From NCBI RefSeq assembly GCF_900187065.1, contig NZ_LT906483.1:3968001-4032000 (forward strand): 64,000 nucleotides of DNA, given 5' to 3'. Numbering within the stretch: the stretch's first letter is position 1; every line of letters starts with the position of its first letter. The notes beneath the pieces were generated by a model. It was not told the DNA's origin. It searched no databases and was given only the letters and a program-made list of their open reading frames with translations. This document shows positions 1 through 8,772 of the stretch, piece after piece. Origin of the DNA: Mycolicibacterium thermoresistibile (GTDB lineage Bacteria > Actinomycetota > Actinomycetes > Mycobacteriales > Mycobacteriaceae). The position numbers and the translations under genes were made by a program.

Positions 1-876
1 GGCCGCGCGCTGCTGCCCGGCCCGTTCTTCGGCTCGGTCGTGCTGGCCGGCACGGCCCTGCTGTGCAGTGCCGACGACGCCGCCAAGTCGCGGTACCTGC
101 CCGGCATCGCGACCGGTGAGACCATCGCGGCGCTGGCGCTGACCGAGCAGTCCGGGCGGTGGAGCGCCGATGCCGTCCAGACCACCGCGCGTCACGACGG
201 CGGCCGCTGGATAATCAACGGCAGCAAGACATTCGTCCTTGACGGCCACGCCGCCGACCTGCTGCTGGTGGCGGCTCGGACGGACAGCGGCATCTCACTG
301 CTGGCGGTCGATCAGACCGAGGGCCTGACCCGGCGGATGCTCTCGACGCTGGACCCGACCCGGCGGCAGGGCCGCATCGACTTCACCGACACCCCCGCCG
401 AGTTGATCGGGGCCGAGGGGCAGGCGTGGCCGTCGTTGTCGCACGCCCTCGATATCGCTGCCGCCCTCCTGGCTCTCGAGCAGGTGGGCGGCGCGCAGCG
501 GTGCCTGGAGATCGCCGTGGACTACGCCAAGACCCGTCACCAGTTCGGCAAGCCGATCGGGTCGTTCCAGGCGATCCGTCACCGGTTTGCCGATCTGATG
601 CTGGAGATCGAGTGTGCCCGTGGCGCAGCGCAGTACGCCGTGTACGCCGCCGCACGGGGGCTGGACGAGCTTCCGGCGGCCGCCTCGCTGGCCAAGGCGT
701 ACTGCACGGACGTCTACACCAAGGCGGCCGGGGCGAACATCCAGATCCACGGCGGAATCGGGTTCACCTGGGAGCATCCCGCGCACATGTACTTCAAGCG
801 GGCGAAGTCATCGGAGCACCTGCTGGGCGACGCCGCCTACCACCGCGGCCTGCTCGCCGACCGCGCCGGGATCTAG
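1..876 (+). CDS. Acyl-CoA dehydrogenase, 5' end outside window
   Basis: C-terminal two thirds or so of an acyl-CoA dehydrogenase, a flavoenzyme that introduces the alpha-beta double bond into acyl-CoA thioesters. The frame is open to base 1 (GRALLPGPFFGS precedes the first internal GTG at 40), so the real start lies upstream. The C-terminal helical domain is clear: YAKTRHQFGKPIGSFQAIRH is the usual FAD/substrate signature, followed by the IQIHGGIGFTWEHPAHMYFKR stretch typical of actinobacterial short ACADs. The usual catalytic Glu position of medium-chain enzymes is not obvious, as in many mycobacterial ACADs that work as heteromers. Its stop overlaps that of the convergent SDR by three bases. 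The substrate cannot be told. Confidence 0.9.
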   Translation, partial: GRALLPGPFFGSVVLAGTALLCSADDAAKSRYLPGIATGETIAALALTEQSGRWSADAVQTTARHDGGRWIINGSKTFVLDGHAADLLLVAARTDSGISLLAVDQTEGLTRRMLSTLDPTRRQGRIDFTDTPAELIGAEGQAWPSLSHALDIAAALLALEQVGGAQRCLEIAVDYAKTRHQFGKPIGSFQAIRHRFADLMLEIECARGAAQYAVYAAARGLDELPAAASLAKAYCTDVYTKAAGANIQIHGGIGFTWEHPAHMYFKRAKSSEHLLGDAAYHRGLLADRAGI

Positions 877-1682
877 AAATCCGTTCCGCCGTCGATGTTT
901 ATCGCCGCGCCGGTCGTGTACGCCGCGCGGTCGCTGAGCAGGAACGCGATCAACTCCCCCGCCTCATGTGGGCGGCCGCCGCGGTCGAGTGCCACCCGCA
1001 TGTTCCAGGCCGGGTTGCTCGACAGGTGGGTGTAGATCGCGTCCTCCTCCGCGACGTTGTACTCCGCCGCCCGCTGCGCGCGAATGAAGTCGTTGACCTC
1101 GGTGTCGAACAGCCCCGGACACACGGTGTTGACCCGGATGCCTTCCGCCCCATGGGTTTTCGCTAGGATCTTGGACAGCGTGAGCACCGCGGCCTTGAGC
1201 GCGTTGTACGGCGGAATGAGGATCTTCGGGGCCCGCACGGAATAGGCCGCCGTCGTCACGATCGTCCCGCCGCCGTTGCGCTGCAGGTGGGGAATGACCG
1301 CCCGGCAGGAGCGCACCGTGGCCATCAGGATCGTCTGGTAGTACCAGTCCCACGAGTCGTCGGCGTGCTCGAGGAACGGGCCCTGCTGCTTCATCGGACC
1401 CGCGGTGACGGCCAGGCCACGCAGTGGTCCGAGCCGCTCGGCCGCCTCGTCGATGGCGTGGCGCACACCGTCGCCGGTTGCCGCGGCGTCGACGCTGATA
1501 CCCACGGCACGCACGCCGTGTTGCTCGGCCAGCCCCGCGGCCCTCTCGGTTGCACGATCTCCGTCACGGGCCAGCAATGCCACGTTGGCACCGTCGCGGG
1601 CGAGTTGCTCGGCAGCCGCGTATCCCATGCCGGTGGTCCCGCCGACGATGACGAAGTTGCGTCCGCTCAACCCGAGATCCAT
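873..1682 (-). CDS. SDR family oxidoreductase
   Basis: Short-chain dehydrogenase/reductase of 269 residues. The Rossmann glycine motif GGTTGMG lies near residue 13 and the catalytic YNALK (Tyr-x3-Lys) near residue 163, with the C-terminal INIDGGTDF strand usual in the family. I start at ATG 1682 (MDLGLSG) because a GGGAGG ribosome site lies about 6 bases upstream; an in-frame extension to 1820 adds 46 residues unlike the family. It is convergent with the acyl-CoA dehydrogenase and divergent from the TetR gene. The gap between them holds an imperfect inverted repeat (AGTGTAACAA at 1723, TTGTCACT at 1744) that could be a TetR operator. The substrate is unknown. Confidence 0.88.
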   Translation of the reverse strand: MDLGLSGRNFVIVGGTTGMGYAAAEQLARDGANVALLARDGDRATERAAGLAEQHGVRAVGISVDAAATGDGVRHAIDEAAERLGPLRGLAVTAGPMKQQGPFLEHADDSWDWYYQTILMATVRSCRAVIPHLQRNGGGTIVTTAAYSVRAPKILIPPYNALKAAVLTLSKILAKTHGAEGIRVNTVCPGLFDTEVNDFIRAQRAAEYNVAEEDAIYTHLSSNPAWNMRVALDRGGRPHEAGELIAFLLSDRAAYTTGAAINIDGGTDF

Positions 1683-1875
1683 GCCGCGCCTCCCACCATC
1701 ACCCGACTCAGCAGCGCCACGGAGTGTAACAATTGAACGCACTTTGTCACTATGCTTAGCTATATCGCACGTGATAACCGTCACCGCCACCGCCGGTGTG
1801 CCGGAACACCGCGACACCACGTGTCCCGTAGCATGAACGGGTCAGGACGGCATATCCCAGCGACGAGGGGGTGAC

Positions 1876-2487
1876 ATGGCGACCCAACGGGCCACGGCCG
1901 ACGTCGAGGAGCAGCACGAATCCGACCGCCGAGACCAGATCCTGGAGGCGGCCAACGCATGTTTCGCCCAGCTTGGGATACACCGCACGAGCGTGCAGGA
2001 CGTGGCCCGGGCCGCGAATGTGTCACGCGGCACGGTGTACCGGTACTTCGAGGACCGGACCATCCTGATCGAGGCCGCCATCGAATACGGCGCGCAGAAG
2101 TTCTACCAGGAGATCGCGGCGGCGATGGCGAAGAAGTCGACGCTGGCCGAGCAGCTCGGCGCGATGGCCGAGACCCACGCGAAGATCCTGCTCGACCATC
2201 GCACCCGCAACCGCCTGATGACCGACGACGCCGAGCTGATGCGGCACATGATCGCCGACGCCGACGCGGCGGTGCGACGCACCACCGAGTTCCTGATGCC
2301 CTATGTGCAGCAGGCCAAGGAGCGCGGCGAGGTCGGATCCGGCGTCGACGTCAAAGCTGCCAGCGAGTGGCTGGCCCGGATCATCTACTCGTTCACGACG
2401 GTCAACGAGGGCCTGACCTTCGACATGTCCAAGCCCGCCACCGTGCGGCGCTACGTGGAGAGGTTCGCCGTCAACGGCCTTCGCTGA
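1876..2487 (+). CDS. TetR/AcrR family transcriptional regulator
   Basis: One-component repressor of 203 residues. The N-terminal helix-turn-helix spans about residues 20-65 (DQILEAANACFAQLGI, then SVQDVARAANVSRGTVYRYF), and an all-helical ligand domain follows. ATG 1876 is preceded by GAGGGGG. It is divergent from an SDR and upstream of a co-directional SDR/thioesterase/SDR set, so it probably controls one or both sets in response to an acyl or alcohol intermediate; this is inferred from position only. Confidence 0.9.
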   Translation: MATQRATADVEEQHESDRRDQILEAANACFAQLGIHRTSVQDVARAANVSRGTVYRYFEDRTILIEAAIEYGAQKFYQEIAAAMAKKSTLAEQLGAMAETHAKILLDHRTRNRLMTDDAELMRHMIADADAAVRRTTEFLMPYVQQAKERGEVGSGVDVKAASEWLARIIYSFTTVNEGLTFDMSKPATVRRYVERFAVNGLR

Positions 2488-2512
2488 AGTTCGCCAAGAC
2501 GGCGTATCAGTG

Positions 2513-2542
2513 AGACATACTCTGTAAGATTGTTCTATGTCT
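2513..2542. promoter_or_regulatory. Inverted repeat upstream of SDR gene
   Basis: Perfect 7-base arms AGACATA (2513-2519) and TATGTCT (2536-2542) separated by 16 bases, ending just before the GCGGAGG ribosome site of the SDR at 2556. It lies downstream of the TetR gene and is a plausible operator or mRNA hairpin. Which protein binds it, if any, is not known. Confidence 0.35.
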
Positions 2543-2555
2543 TGCGGAGGTCTGG

Positions 2556-3314
2556 ATGGCTGAGCGGTCGTTGGCTGGTAAGCGAGTCGTGGTGGTCGGT
2601 GCCTCTGCCGGTATCGGCCGGGCGTTTGCGATCCGGGCGGGTAAGGAAGGCGCCAGACTGGTGCTGGCAGCGCGCCGGACCGACAAGCTCGACGAGGTGG
2701 TGGCCGAAGCCGGTGGCGGCGCCGCGGTCGCCGTCGATGTGCGCAACCCCGCCGACTGCCAACGCCTCGCCGAGGTGAGCGGCCAAACGCTGGGAAACGT
2801 CGACATCCTGCTCGCCTCATCGGGCTATGCGCCGCTGAAGATGTTTGCCGACACCACCATCGACGACTGGCGTGATGTGTTCGAGACCAACGTGATCGGG
2901 GTGCACGAAGTCATCCGCGCCCACCTTCCCGTGCTGGTCCCGTCGGCGATCGTCGCGGCGATGTCGTCGGATTCGGTCCGCCACCCACACGCCGCGCTGG
3001 GTGCCTACTCCTCGAGCAAGGCCGCGCTGGAGCGCTGCCTGGTGTCCTGGCGGCTGGAGAAGCCGGGTTACCGGTTCGCCTGTGTGGAGGTCGGCGGCAC
3101 GGTGCCGACCGACTTCACGTCACACTTCGATCCGGGGCTGCTCGACACGGCGTTGAACGACTGGCTGTCCCGGGGCCTGGTGCAGGAGACCCGGATGACG
3201 CCGGAAGCGGTGGCCGACGCGCTGGTGGGGACGTTCGCCGGCGCGATCGACTCTCCCGACGTCGGGCTGGAGTCGATCGTCCTCAAGTCGCCGTCGGCGC
3301 CGATGCGCGTATGA
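2556..3314 (+). CDS. SDR family oxidoreductase
   Basis: Short-chain dehydrogenase of 252 residues. GASAGIGRAF near residue 15 is the cofactor loop and AYSSSKAALE near residue 150 carries the Tyr-x3-Lys pair. The usual NNAG motif is replaced by LASSGYAP. ATG 2556 has GCGGAGG 8 bases upstream. Its stop overlaps the start of the next gene (ATGA at 3311), so the two are probably translationally coupled. The C-terminal third has no typical GG-x-T/S end, suggesting a divergent member. Substrate unknown. Confidence 0.88.
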   Translation: MAERSLAGKRVVVVGASAGIGRAFAIRAGKEGARLVLAARRTDKLDEVVAEAGGGAAVAVDVRNPADCQRLAEVSGQTLGNVDILLASSGYAPLKMFADTTIDDWRDVFETNVIGVHEVIRAHLPVLVPSAIVAAMSSDSVRHPHAALGAYSSSKAALERCLVSWRLEKPGYRFACVEVGGTVPTDFTSHFDPGLLDTALNDWLSRGLVQETRMTPEAVADALVGTFAGAIDSPDVGLESIVLKSPSAPMRV

Positions 3315-4588
3315 GCACGCAAGTCGAGTCGGCGTGGCCGTCGCACCCCGACTACCGCATCGACATCGAGCCCTTCACCTACACCGCGCAGGTGTGGTTC
3401 GGCGACCTGCTGCTGGCCGAAAGCGATCGCTGCCTGATCCTCAAAGAAGCCAAACATATTGACCGGCTGTACTTTCCGGACGCCGACATCAAGTGGGAAC
3501 TGCTCGAGCAGACCGATCACACGACCGTGTGCCCGTTCAAGGGGCGGGCGTCGTACTGGACCGCGTCGCATGACGGGCAGACCGCCGAGAACGTGGCGTG
3601 GAGCTATCGGGATCCGCTGCCCGAGGTGGCGGCGATCGCCGGGCACGTCGCGTTCTACTCCGAGCGGCTGCGCGTGGTGGTGGTGGACCGCTGGCCGGAC
3701 GGCACGGTCGTGCACACCCGGTTCCCGCTGTGGGGTGATGCCGCCGAACTGCTGCGGTTGATCGACGTGGTGCCCGAGGGCGATCACTTCGTCGGACCCG
3801 CACACGGACCGACGCAGCGCGACGTCGTCGAGGGCGGCCAGCTGCTCGCCGAGGCGATCGTCGCGGTGTCCAAGACGCTGCCCGACCAGCGGGTGACGTC
3901 GGCCTCGATGGTGTTCTGCAAGGCCGCGTCGTTCACCAAGCCCGTCGACGTCTCGGTCGATCTGCTGCGCGGGGGCCGGACGTTCTCCACCGCCGAGGTA
4001 CGCGCGACGCAGGACGGCGTCCTGCGCGGCGCCGCGATCCTGCTCTGCGACGCCGGCGCCGACGACGTCTTCACCCACGTCGACCCGATGCCGGAGGTGC
4101 CGCCGCCCGCGGGGGCGGTCCCGTTCGAGGGCTTCGGTATGCCGGGGCGCGAGATCCGGGTGGTGGACGCGGCGTATGACCCCGACCCGGACCGGGTGGG
4201 GCCGCCGGAGATCAATGTGTGGGTGCGGTTCCGTGACGCGCCGCCGCACCAGTACCTGCACACCGCACTGCTCGCGCAGTCGACGACGCACTGGACCATC
4301 GCCGCGGGTATGTTGCCGCACGCCGGGTTCGGCGAGGCACACGCCCACCGGACACTGTCGACCGGAATCATGAAGGCCACGGTCGCTTTTCATGACGACG
4401 CCGACGTCACGGACTGGCTGCTGTACCACAATCGCGCGTTCTGGGCCGGCCGCGGGCTGGTGCAGGGCGAGGGCAGAGTTTTCACCCAGGACGGCCGACA
4501 GGTGGCGTCGTACACGGTGCAGGCGATGGTGCGCGGGTTCCAGCGCAGTCCGCAGGAGATGGGACATGACGACCGCACGGCGATGTGA
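3311..4588 (+). CDS. DUF427 - acyl-CoA thioesterase fusion
   Basis: 425-residue two-domain protein. Residues about 15-125 match the DUF427 fold (IEPFTYTAQVWFGDLLLAES, then TVCPFKGRASYW and SYRDPLPEVAAIAGHVAFY). Residues about 150-420 look like a TesB-type double-hotdog thioesterase, with THWTIAAGMLPH and DWLLYHNRAFWAGRGLVQG near the end; the latter corresponds to the Asp-containing TesB active region. Thioesterases of this class hydrolyse acyl-CoA to acid plus CoA; the role of DUF427 is unknown. It overlaps the upstream SDR by 4 bases and is followed within 30 bases by another SDR, so all three likely form one operon acting on the same acyl-CoA intermediate. Confidence 0.82.
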   Translation: MSTQVESAWPSHPDYRIDIEPFTYTAQVWFGDLLLAESDRCLILKEAKHIDRLYFPDADIKWELLEQTDHTTVCPFKGRASYWTASHDGQTAENVAWSYRDPLPEVAAIAGHVAFYSERLRVVVVDRWPDGTVVHTRFPLWGDAAELLRLIDVVPEGDHFVGPAHGPTQRDVVEGGQLLAEAIVAVSKTLPDQRVTSASMVFCKAASFTKPVDVSVDLLRGGRTFSTAEVRATQDGVLRGAAILLCDAGADDVFTHVDPMPEVPPPAGAVPFEGFGMPGREIRVVDAAYDPDPDRVGPPEINVWVRFRDAPPHQYLHTALLAQSTTHWTIAAGMLPHAGFGEAHAHRTLSTGIMKATVAFHDDADVTDWLLYHNRAFWAGRGLVQGEGRVFTQDGRQVASYTVQAMVRGFQRSPQEMGHDDRTAM

Positions 4589-4615
4589 TAACCGAAATGT
4601 ATTGGAGGGCTTGAA

Positions 4616-5473
4616 ATGAACCGTCTGACCGGCAAGGTGGTGGCGATCACCGGCGCGGCGCGTGGGCAGGGCCGCAGCCACGCCGTGCACATGGCCGACG
4701 AGGGCGCCGACATCATCGCGCTCGACATCTGCGCCGACATCGCGACCAACGAGTATCCGTTGGCGACGCGGGAGGATCTCGAGGAGACGGCCAGGTTGGT
4801 CGAGAAGGCCGGGCGGCGCGCCATCACCGCCGAGGTCGACGTGCGGGACCGCGCCCGCCTCAAGCAGGTTCTCGATGACGCCGTCGCCGAACTCGGCGGC
4901 CTGCACGTCGTCGTCGCCAACGCGGGAATCTGCCCGCAGGGCAACCACCTTCCGTACAAGGCGTACATCGACGCCTTCGACGTGGACTTCGTCGGCGTGG
5001 TCAACACGATCCACGTCGGGCTGGACTACCTCGGCGAGGGCGGGTCGGTCATCGTGACCGGGTCGATCGCCGGACTGGTCGACCAGAAGGACATGGCCAA
5101 CGGCGGCGGTCCATCGGGCCCCGGCGGGGCGGGATACGGCATGGCCAAGAAGATGGTCCGCGACTACACCAAGGCACTGGCGCTCACGCTGGCGCCGCAC
5201 AAGATCCGGATCAACGCGGTGCATCCGACCAACGTGAACACCGACATGCTGCACAACATGTCGATGTACCGGGTGTTCCGGCCGGACCTGACCGAGCCGA
5301 CCCGCGAGGACGCCGAGGTGGTCTTCCCGCTTCTGCAGGCGATGCCGATCCCCTACGTCGAGCCCGACGACGTCTCGCACGCGGTGGTCTACCTCGCGTC
5401 CGACGAGTCACGCTACGTGACCGGTCAGCAGCTGTTCGTCGACGCGGGCGCCGGACTGAAGATGGGCGTGTAG
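4616..5473 (+). CDS. Mycofactocin-coupled SDR oxidoreductase
   Basis: 285-residue SDR of the class associated with mycofactocin. It has the GAARGQGRSHAV cofactor loop, the long insertion after strand 2 (ICADIATNEYPLAT), NAGICPQG, the substrate loop GLVDQKDMANGGG, and GYGMAKK with the catalytic Tyr and Lys. Members hold NAD(H) non-exchangeably and pass electrons to mycofactocin; that is family knowledge and was not tested here. ATG 4616 has GGAGGG 6 bases upstream. It is the last gene of the 2556-5473 run and is convergent with the next gene after 39 bases. The likely role is oxidation of an alcohol linked to the thioesterase fusion upstream. Confidence 0.9.
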   Translation: MNRLTGKVVAITGAARGQGRSHAVHMADEGADIIALDICADIATNEYPLATREDLEETARLVEKAGRRAITAEVDVRDRARLKQVLDDAVAELGGLHVVVANAGICPQGNHLPYKAYIDAFDVDFVGVVNTIHVGLDYLGEGGSVIVTGSIAGLVDQKDMANGGGPSGPGGAGYGMAKKMVRDYTKALALTLAPHKIRINAVHPTNVNTDMLHNMSMYRVFRPDLTEPTREDAEVVFPLLQAMPIPYVEPDDVSHAVVYLASDESRYVTGQQLFVDAGAGLKMGV

Positions 5474-5512
5474 GGTCCGCGAGAGCAGCCGCTGGAGCGA
5501 TGCCCGAGACGC

Positions 5513-7195
5513 TCAGGCTTCCGGTCGCCGCCGGCCGAGGAAGAACGCCAGGGCGATCGCGCCGAAACCCAGGGTGCCGATCACACCGGCGGACACCATC
5601 AGGAAGATGTCGCGCCCGGACATCCCGCCGCCCGTGGACGACTCGTCGGCCGCCAGCCGCAGCCGGTAGTCGCCGGGCAGCGGGCCCTCGGCCGGTTCGC
5701 TCAGACCCGGGAACTGCTGGGTCTTACGGACCTCGAACTGGCGCTCCCCGTTGGCGGTCTGGGTCCACTCACCCCAGACCGGGGTGGCGCCGTCGAGCAG
5801 CACCTTGCGCCCGCCGTACACCTTGTCCTCGCCCACGTCGACGATCTGGCGCACCCGGAACGGCTCGTAACGCGCGTTCGAGTAGTTCACCAGTACCGGC
5901 ACGTTGTCGAAGCGCGCCACCGGCGGCGGGGGCGGCGGCAGCGGCAGCCCGGCACCCGGGAAGTAGCCGCCGCCGAAGAACGTGCCCACCGCGACGGCGG
6001 TGGCCGCCTGTGCCAGGTCGATCGCCGCGTTGACCGGCGCCAGCACGGCCGCGGTGAAGCTGTAGGCCGCGAACTGGGCCGCCTCGATCACCATCCGCGC
6101 CAGCGGCGGGATGTAAAGGATGCGGGGCCGCATGTCGTAGACGTAGACGATGCGCACCGGCTGGCGGAACGGGTTCATCAGGACAGGCCGGTAGTACTCG
6201 TCGTACTCGATCCAGTCGGGGCGCCACTGCCGGACGTTGGAGACCAGCTCGACGCCGCGCTCCTGCTTGCTCTCCAGCTCGACCTTGGCGCTGGCGCCGG
6301 GCTTGTCGCCGTCGCGGCCCAGCGACAGATCGATGGACTGCTTGAGCGCCTCGATCTCCGGCTCGGGCGCGGGCTCGGGTTCCGGCTCGAAGACCGGTTC
6401 GGCCTTGCGGGCGAGCTCGATGTCGTCGTCGGGCGCATCCAGGGTCTCCGGCACCAGGGTCTCGAGTTCCTTGGCCGCCTGGGTGATGGACACCGTCGGC
6501 TTGTCGGATTCCTCGGTGTTCTCCTCGCCCTCACCCTTGCCCTCACCCGTGCCCTCGGACTCGTCCGACGCCGTGGTGGTCTCGGTGCCGCTGGTCGGCT
6601 CCGAAGTCTCGGATGTGCTCGACGCGCTGGTCTCCGACGCCGGCGCGGCCGACGAGCTCGGCGTCGAGGTCTCCTCGGTGTCCGACGTCTCCTCGGTGTC
6701 CGACTCCTCGGTGGTCCGCGCCCTGGGGCTCGGGGCGGTGCTCGGCGCGGTCGTGGTAGACGGTGCGCGCTCGACCGAGGTCGACGGCTCCTCGGTCGCC
6801 GGCTCCGGCTCGGCCGTCTCGACGACGGTGCTGGTCCGCGGGGCCTGGGTTTGAGGTGCCTCGGTGTGAGGTGCCTGAGACTGGGGCTCCGGCGCGGGTT
6901 CCGGCTCGGGTGCGGGGGCCGGGGTGGGCGGGGGCGCCTGGGTGGCCGGGGCCTGCGGCGCGGCGGGCTCGGGCGCCGAGCTGGGCTGCTCCGGCTCCGG
7001 GGCGCTGACCTGCGGGATCTCCGGCGCCGGTGCGACCGACGTCACGACGTCGCCGTCGGAGTCCGGCTGCGCGACAGCAGGCGACAACCCGGCAGTCAGG
7101 GCGGTCAGCGAGATCGCGACCCCTGACGCAAGCGCGGCAACACCGTGCCTGCGGAACTTGTCCTTGGCAGACAGCGCGGAAATGGTTTTCTCCAC
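5513..7195 (-). CDS. Secreted/anchored Pro-Glu-Ser-Thr-rich surface protein
   Basis: 560 residues. The N-terminus is a signal peptide (basic residues, a hydrophobic run near 17-38, then PAVAQPDSDG). Residues about 45-240 are low-complexity, rich in P, E, S, T and A, resembling a wall-spanning stalk; several SETS/EPTS-type stretches recur. Residues about 310-520 form a conserved-looking domain with two small hydrophobic segments (MVIEAAQFAAYSF region) and PPPPPP. A C-terminal transmembrane helix (IFLMVSAGVIGTLGFGAIAL) precedes the short basic tail GRRRPEA, so the C-terminus is membrane-anchored. Function unknown. It heads a cluster of four exported proteins and is convergent with the SDR at 4616. 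Confidence 0.75.
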   Translation of the reverse strand: MEKTISALSAKDKFRRHGVAALASGVAISLTALTAGLSPAVAQPDSDGDVVTSVAPAPEIPQVSAPEPEQPSSAPEPAAPQAPATQAPPPTPAPAPEPEPAPEPQSQAPHTEAPQTQAPRTSTVVETAEPEPATEEPSTSVERAPSTTTAPSTAPSPRARTTEESDTEETSDTEETSTPSSSAAPASETSASSTSETSEPTSGTETTTASDESEGTGEGKGEGEENTEESDKPTVSITQAAKELETLVPETLDAPDDDIELARKAEPVFEPEPEPAPEPEIEALKQSIDLSLGRDGDKPGASAKVELESKQERGVELVSNVRQWRPDWIEYDEYYRPVLMNPFRQPVRIVYVYDMRPRILYIPPLARMVIEAAQFAAYSFTAAVLAPVNAAIDLAQAATAVAVGTFFGGGYFPGAGLPLPPPPPPVARFDNVPVLVNYSNARYEPFRVRQIVDVGEDKVYGGRKVLLDGATPVWGEWTQTANGERQFEVRKTQQFPGLSEPAEGPLPGDYRLRLAADESSTGGGMSGRDIFLMVSAGVIGTLGFGAIALAFFLGRRRPEA

Positions 7196-7372
7196 GGAAC
7201 GCCCGGAGACCGCTGGACCCGATACCGGCTAATCCGTGTTCGCGGGGATGTACGCCGCGGGACGCCGCCCGGATCCCGCTCACCAGTGCCGATGCCCACC
7301 CCCGGCGGTGGCCGGGACATCAGTGGTCGACGTCAGCGAAGGGTTGCCGGTGGGCGTCCGGTGGTAGCTGCG

Positions 7373-8578
7373 TCACCCCTCGTCGGTGCTCTCTGATTCG
7401 GGGGATCGCGCCGGCGTGGAGGGATCGGTGATCCTCTTCCAGGTGTCGCGGATCCGGTTGCCCGGATCCCCGCCCGGCCGCTTTCCGAACGGCAGCAGCG
7501 GTTCCACCGTCGTCTTGTTCCCGGTGGTCATATCGACCGCCGGCTTCTGATTCCGCTTCGTCCGGTCCACGGCGGCCGGCTTGCGGCCGGTCGACGCCGG
7601 TTCCGGTGTCTCTTCGGCGGCGACAGCTGCGTCAGTCGGGGGCGCGGCCGGCTCCGGATCCGGCTGTGGCGGCGTGGGCACCCGCCAGGAGCGCCCCGAC
7701 GCCGGCGGGCTCTCGACCGGGTTCTCGAACACCCCGCCCGGGTTGACCGCCGCTGTGGGCGGGACGGCCGGGACCGGGGTCTTCCCGATGGTGTCGCCGT
7801 CGACCCGCGGACCGGGGTTCTGATCGACCGCCGGAATGCGACCGGTCGCGGCGAACGGTACCGCTCCGAATGTGGATGGCTCGGCGAGTTCGTCGGGGAC
7901 CGGCGGCGGCGTTCCGGAGATCAGCGTGGTGAGCGTGTAGTAGGTGGCTCCGACGATTCCGTTCGGCGGCTCGTCGTCGTCCGGATCGTTCGAGTAGCCG
8001 AAGAAGAACGCGTCGGTGACACCGTGTGCGTAGCTGTCGTCGGGTAACGCGTCGACCAGCGCGGTGCCGACCAGTTGGGTGACGCCGCCCTCGAAGAAGT
8101 CGTTGATCGCTCCGCCCAACGGGGTGCCCTCGCCGCCGGCGAGGCCGACCAGCACCACCCGGGCGACCTCGGTGAAGCCACCTTCGAAGAATGCGTCGAC
8201 GATCGGCGAGTCGGGGAAGATCTGGTCGACGGCGAAGTAGGCGACACCGGTGAAGCCGTCCGGTCCGGCCGATGTCGGATAGCCGATGAAGAACGCGTCG
8301 AGCAGGGTCTGCAGAGTGCTCGGATCAGCGAGCAACAGCGTCGGCGCATCGGGCCCGCCGACGTCTTCGACGAGGTGCAACCCCGTCGCCAGGTCCTCGA
8401 CGGGTGCGGGCGACGGGGCGATCGGAAACCCCGAGCCGGCACCCGATGGGGTCTGCGCATCCGCGGCGATGCGGATCTCCCGGTCGAGCAGCGGCGGCGC
8501 GATGGTCGGCAACGACGCGATGAGCAGCCCGGCGCTGCTCAGGACGACTCCGGCGCCGATGAGTGGTCGAACAGCCAT
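7373..8578 (-). CDS. Secreted mycobacterial protein with internal repeats
   Basis: About 401 residues. The N-terminal signal-like segment AVRPLIGAGVVLSSAGLLIA is a form common to exported mycobacterial proteins. Residues about 70-215 contain a repeated pattern of DAFF-x-GY..., G-x-TGVAYFAVDQIF, DAFFEGGFTEVAR and DFFEGGVTQLVG units, giving at least three imperfect copies. The last 170 residues are Pro-rich and disordered, ending acidic. ATG 8578 is favoured over GTG 8584 because GGGGGAG sits at a normal distance from the ATG. No enzyme motif is seen. It may be a cell-surface protein acting with the PE-PPE-type protein upstream. Confidence 0.7.
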   Translation of the reverse strand: MAVRPLIGAGVVLSSAGLLIASLPTIAPPLLDREIRIAADAQTPSGAGSGFPIAPSPAPVEDLATGLHLVEDVGGPDAPTLLLADPSTLQTLLDAFFIGYPTSAGPDGFTGVAYFAVDQIFPDSPIVDAFFEGGFTEVARVVLVGLAGGEGTPLGGAINDFFEGGVTQLVGTALVDALPDDSYAHGVTDAFFFGYSNDPDDDEPPNGIVGATYYTLTTLISGTPPPVPDELAEPSTFGAVPFAATGRIPAVDQNPGPRVDGDTIGKTPVPAVPPTAAVNPGGVFENPVESPPASGRSWRVPTPPQPDPEPAAPPTDAAVAAEETPEPASTGRKPAAVDRTKRNQKPAVDMTTGNKTTVEPLLPFGKRPGGDPGNRIRDTWKRITDPSTPARSPESESTDEG

Positions 8579-8772
8579 ACCCACGCTCCCCCCGCGCTGG
8601 ATGTCGGCCCCACCCGAATCCGATACATTAGCCAGACGCGCAGCAAGGCTGGAGAAAGCGTACGGCCCGCACCCCCAGCGAGCAACAGGAACCAGCTGAA
8701 ACAGCGAGCCACGGAGGTGACCCGGTGCGCCTGGCGGCGCCGCTCGCTATTTGCTCATGCAAGCTTTCGAGG

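Noticed and set aside
3068..5380. Long open frame on the minus strand (about 770 codons)
   Set aside because: It lies opposite three well-supported plus-strand genes and its translation is His/Arg/Pro-rich, a GC-codon artefact.
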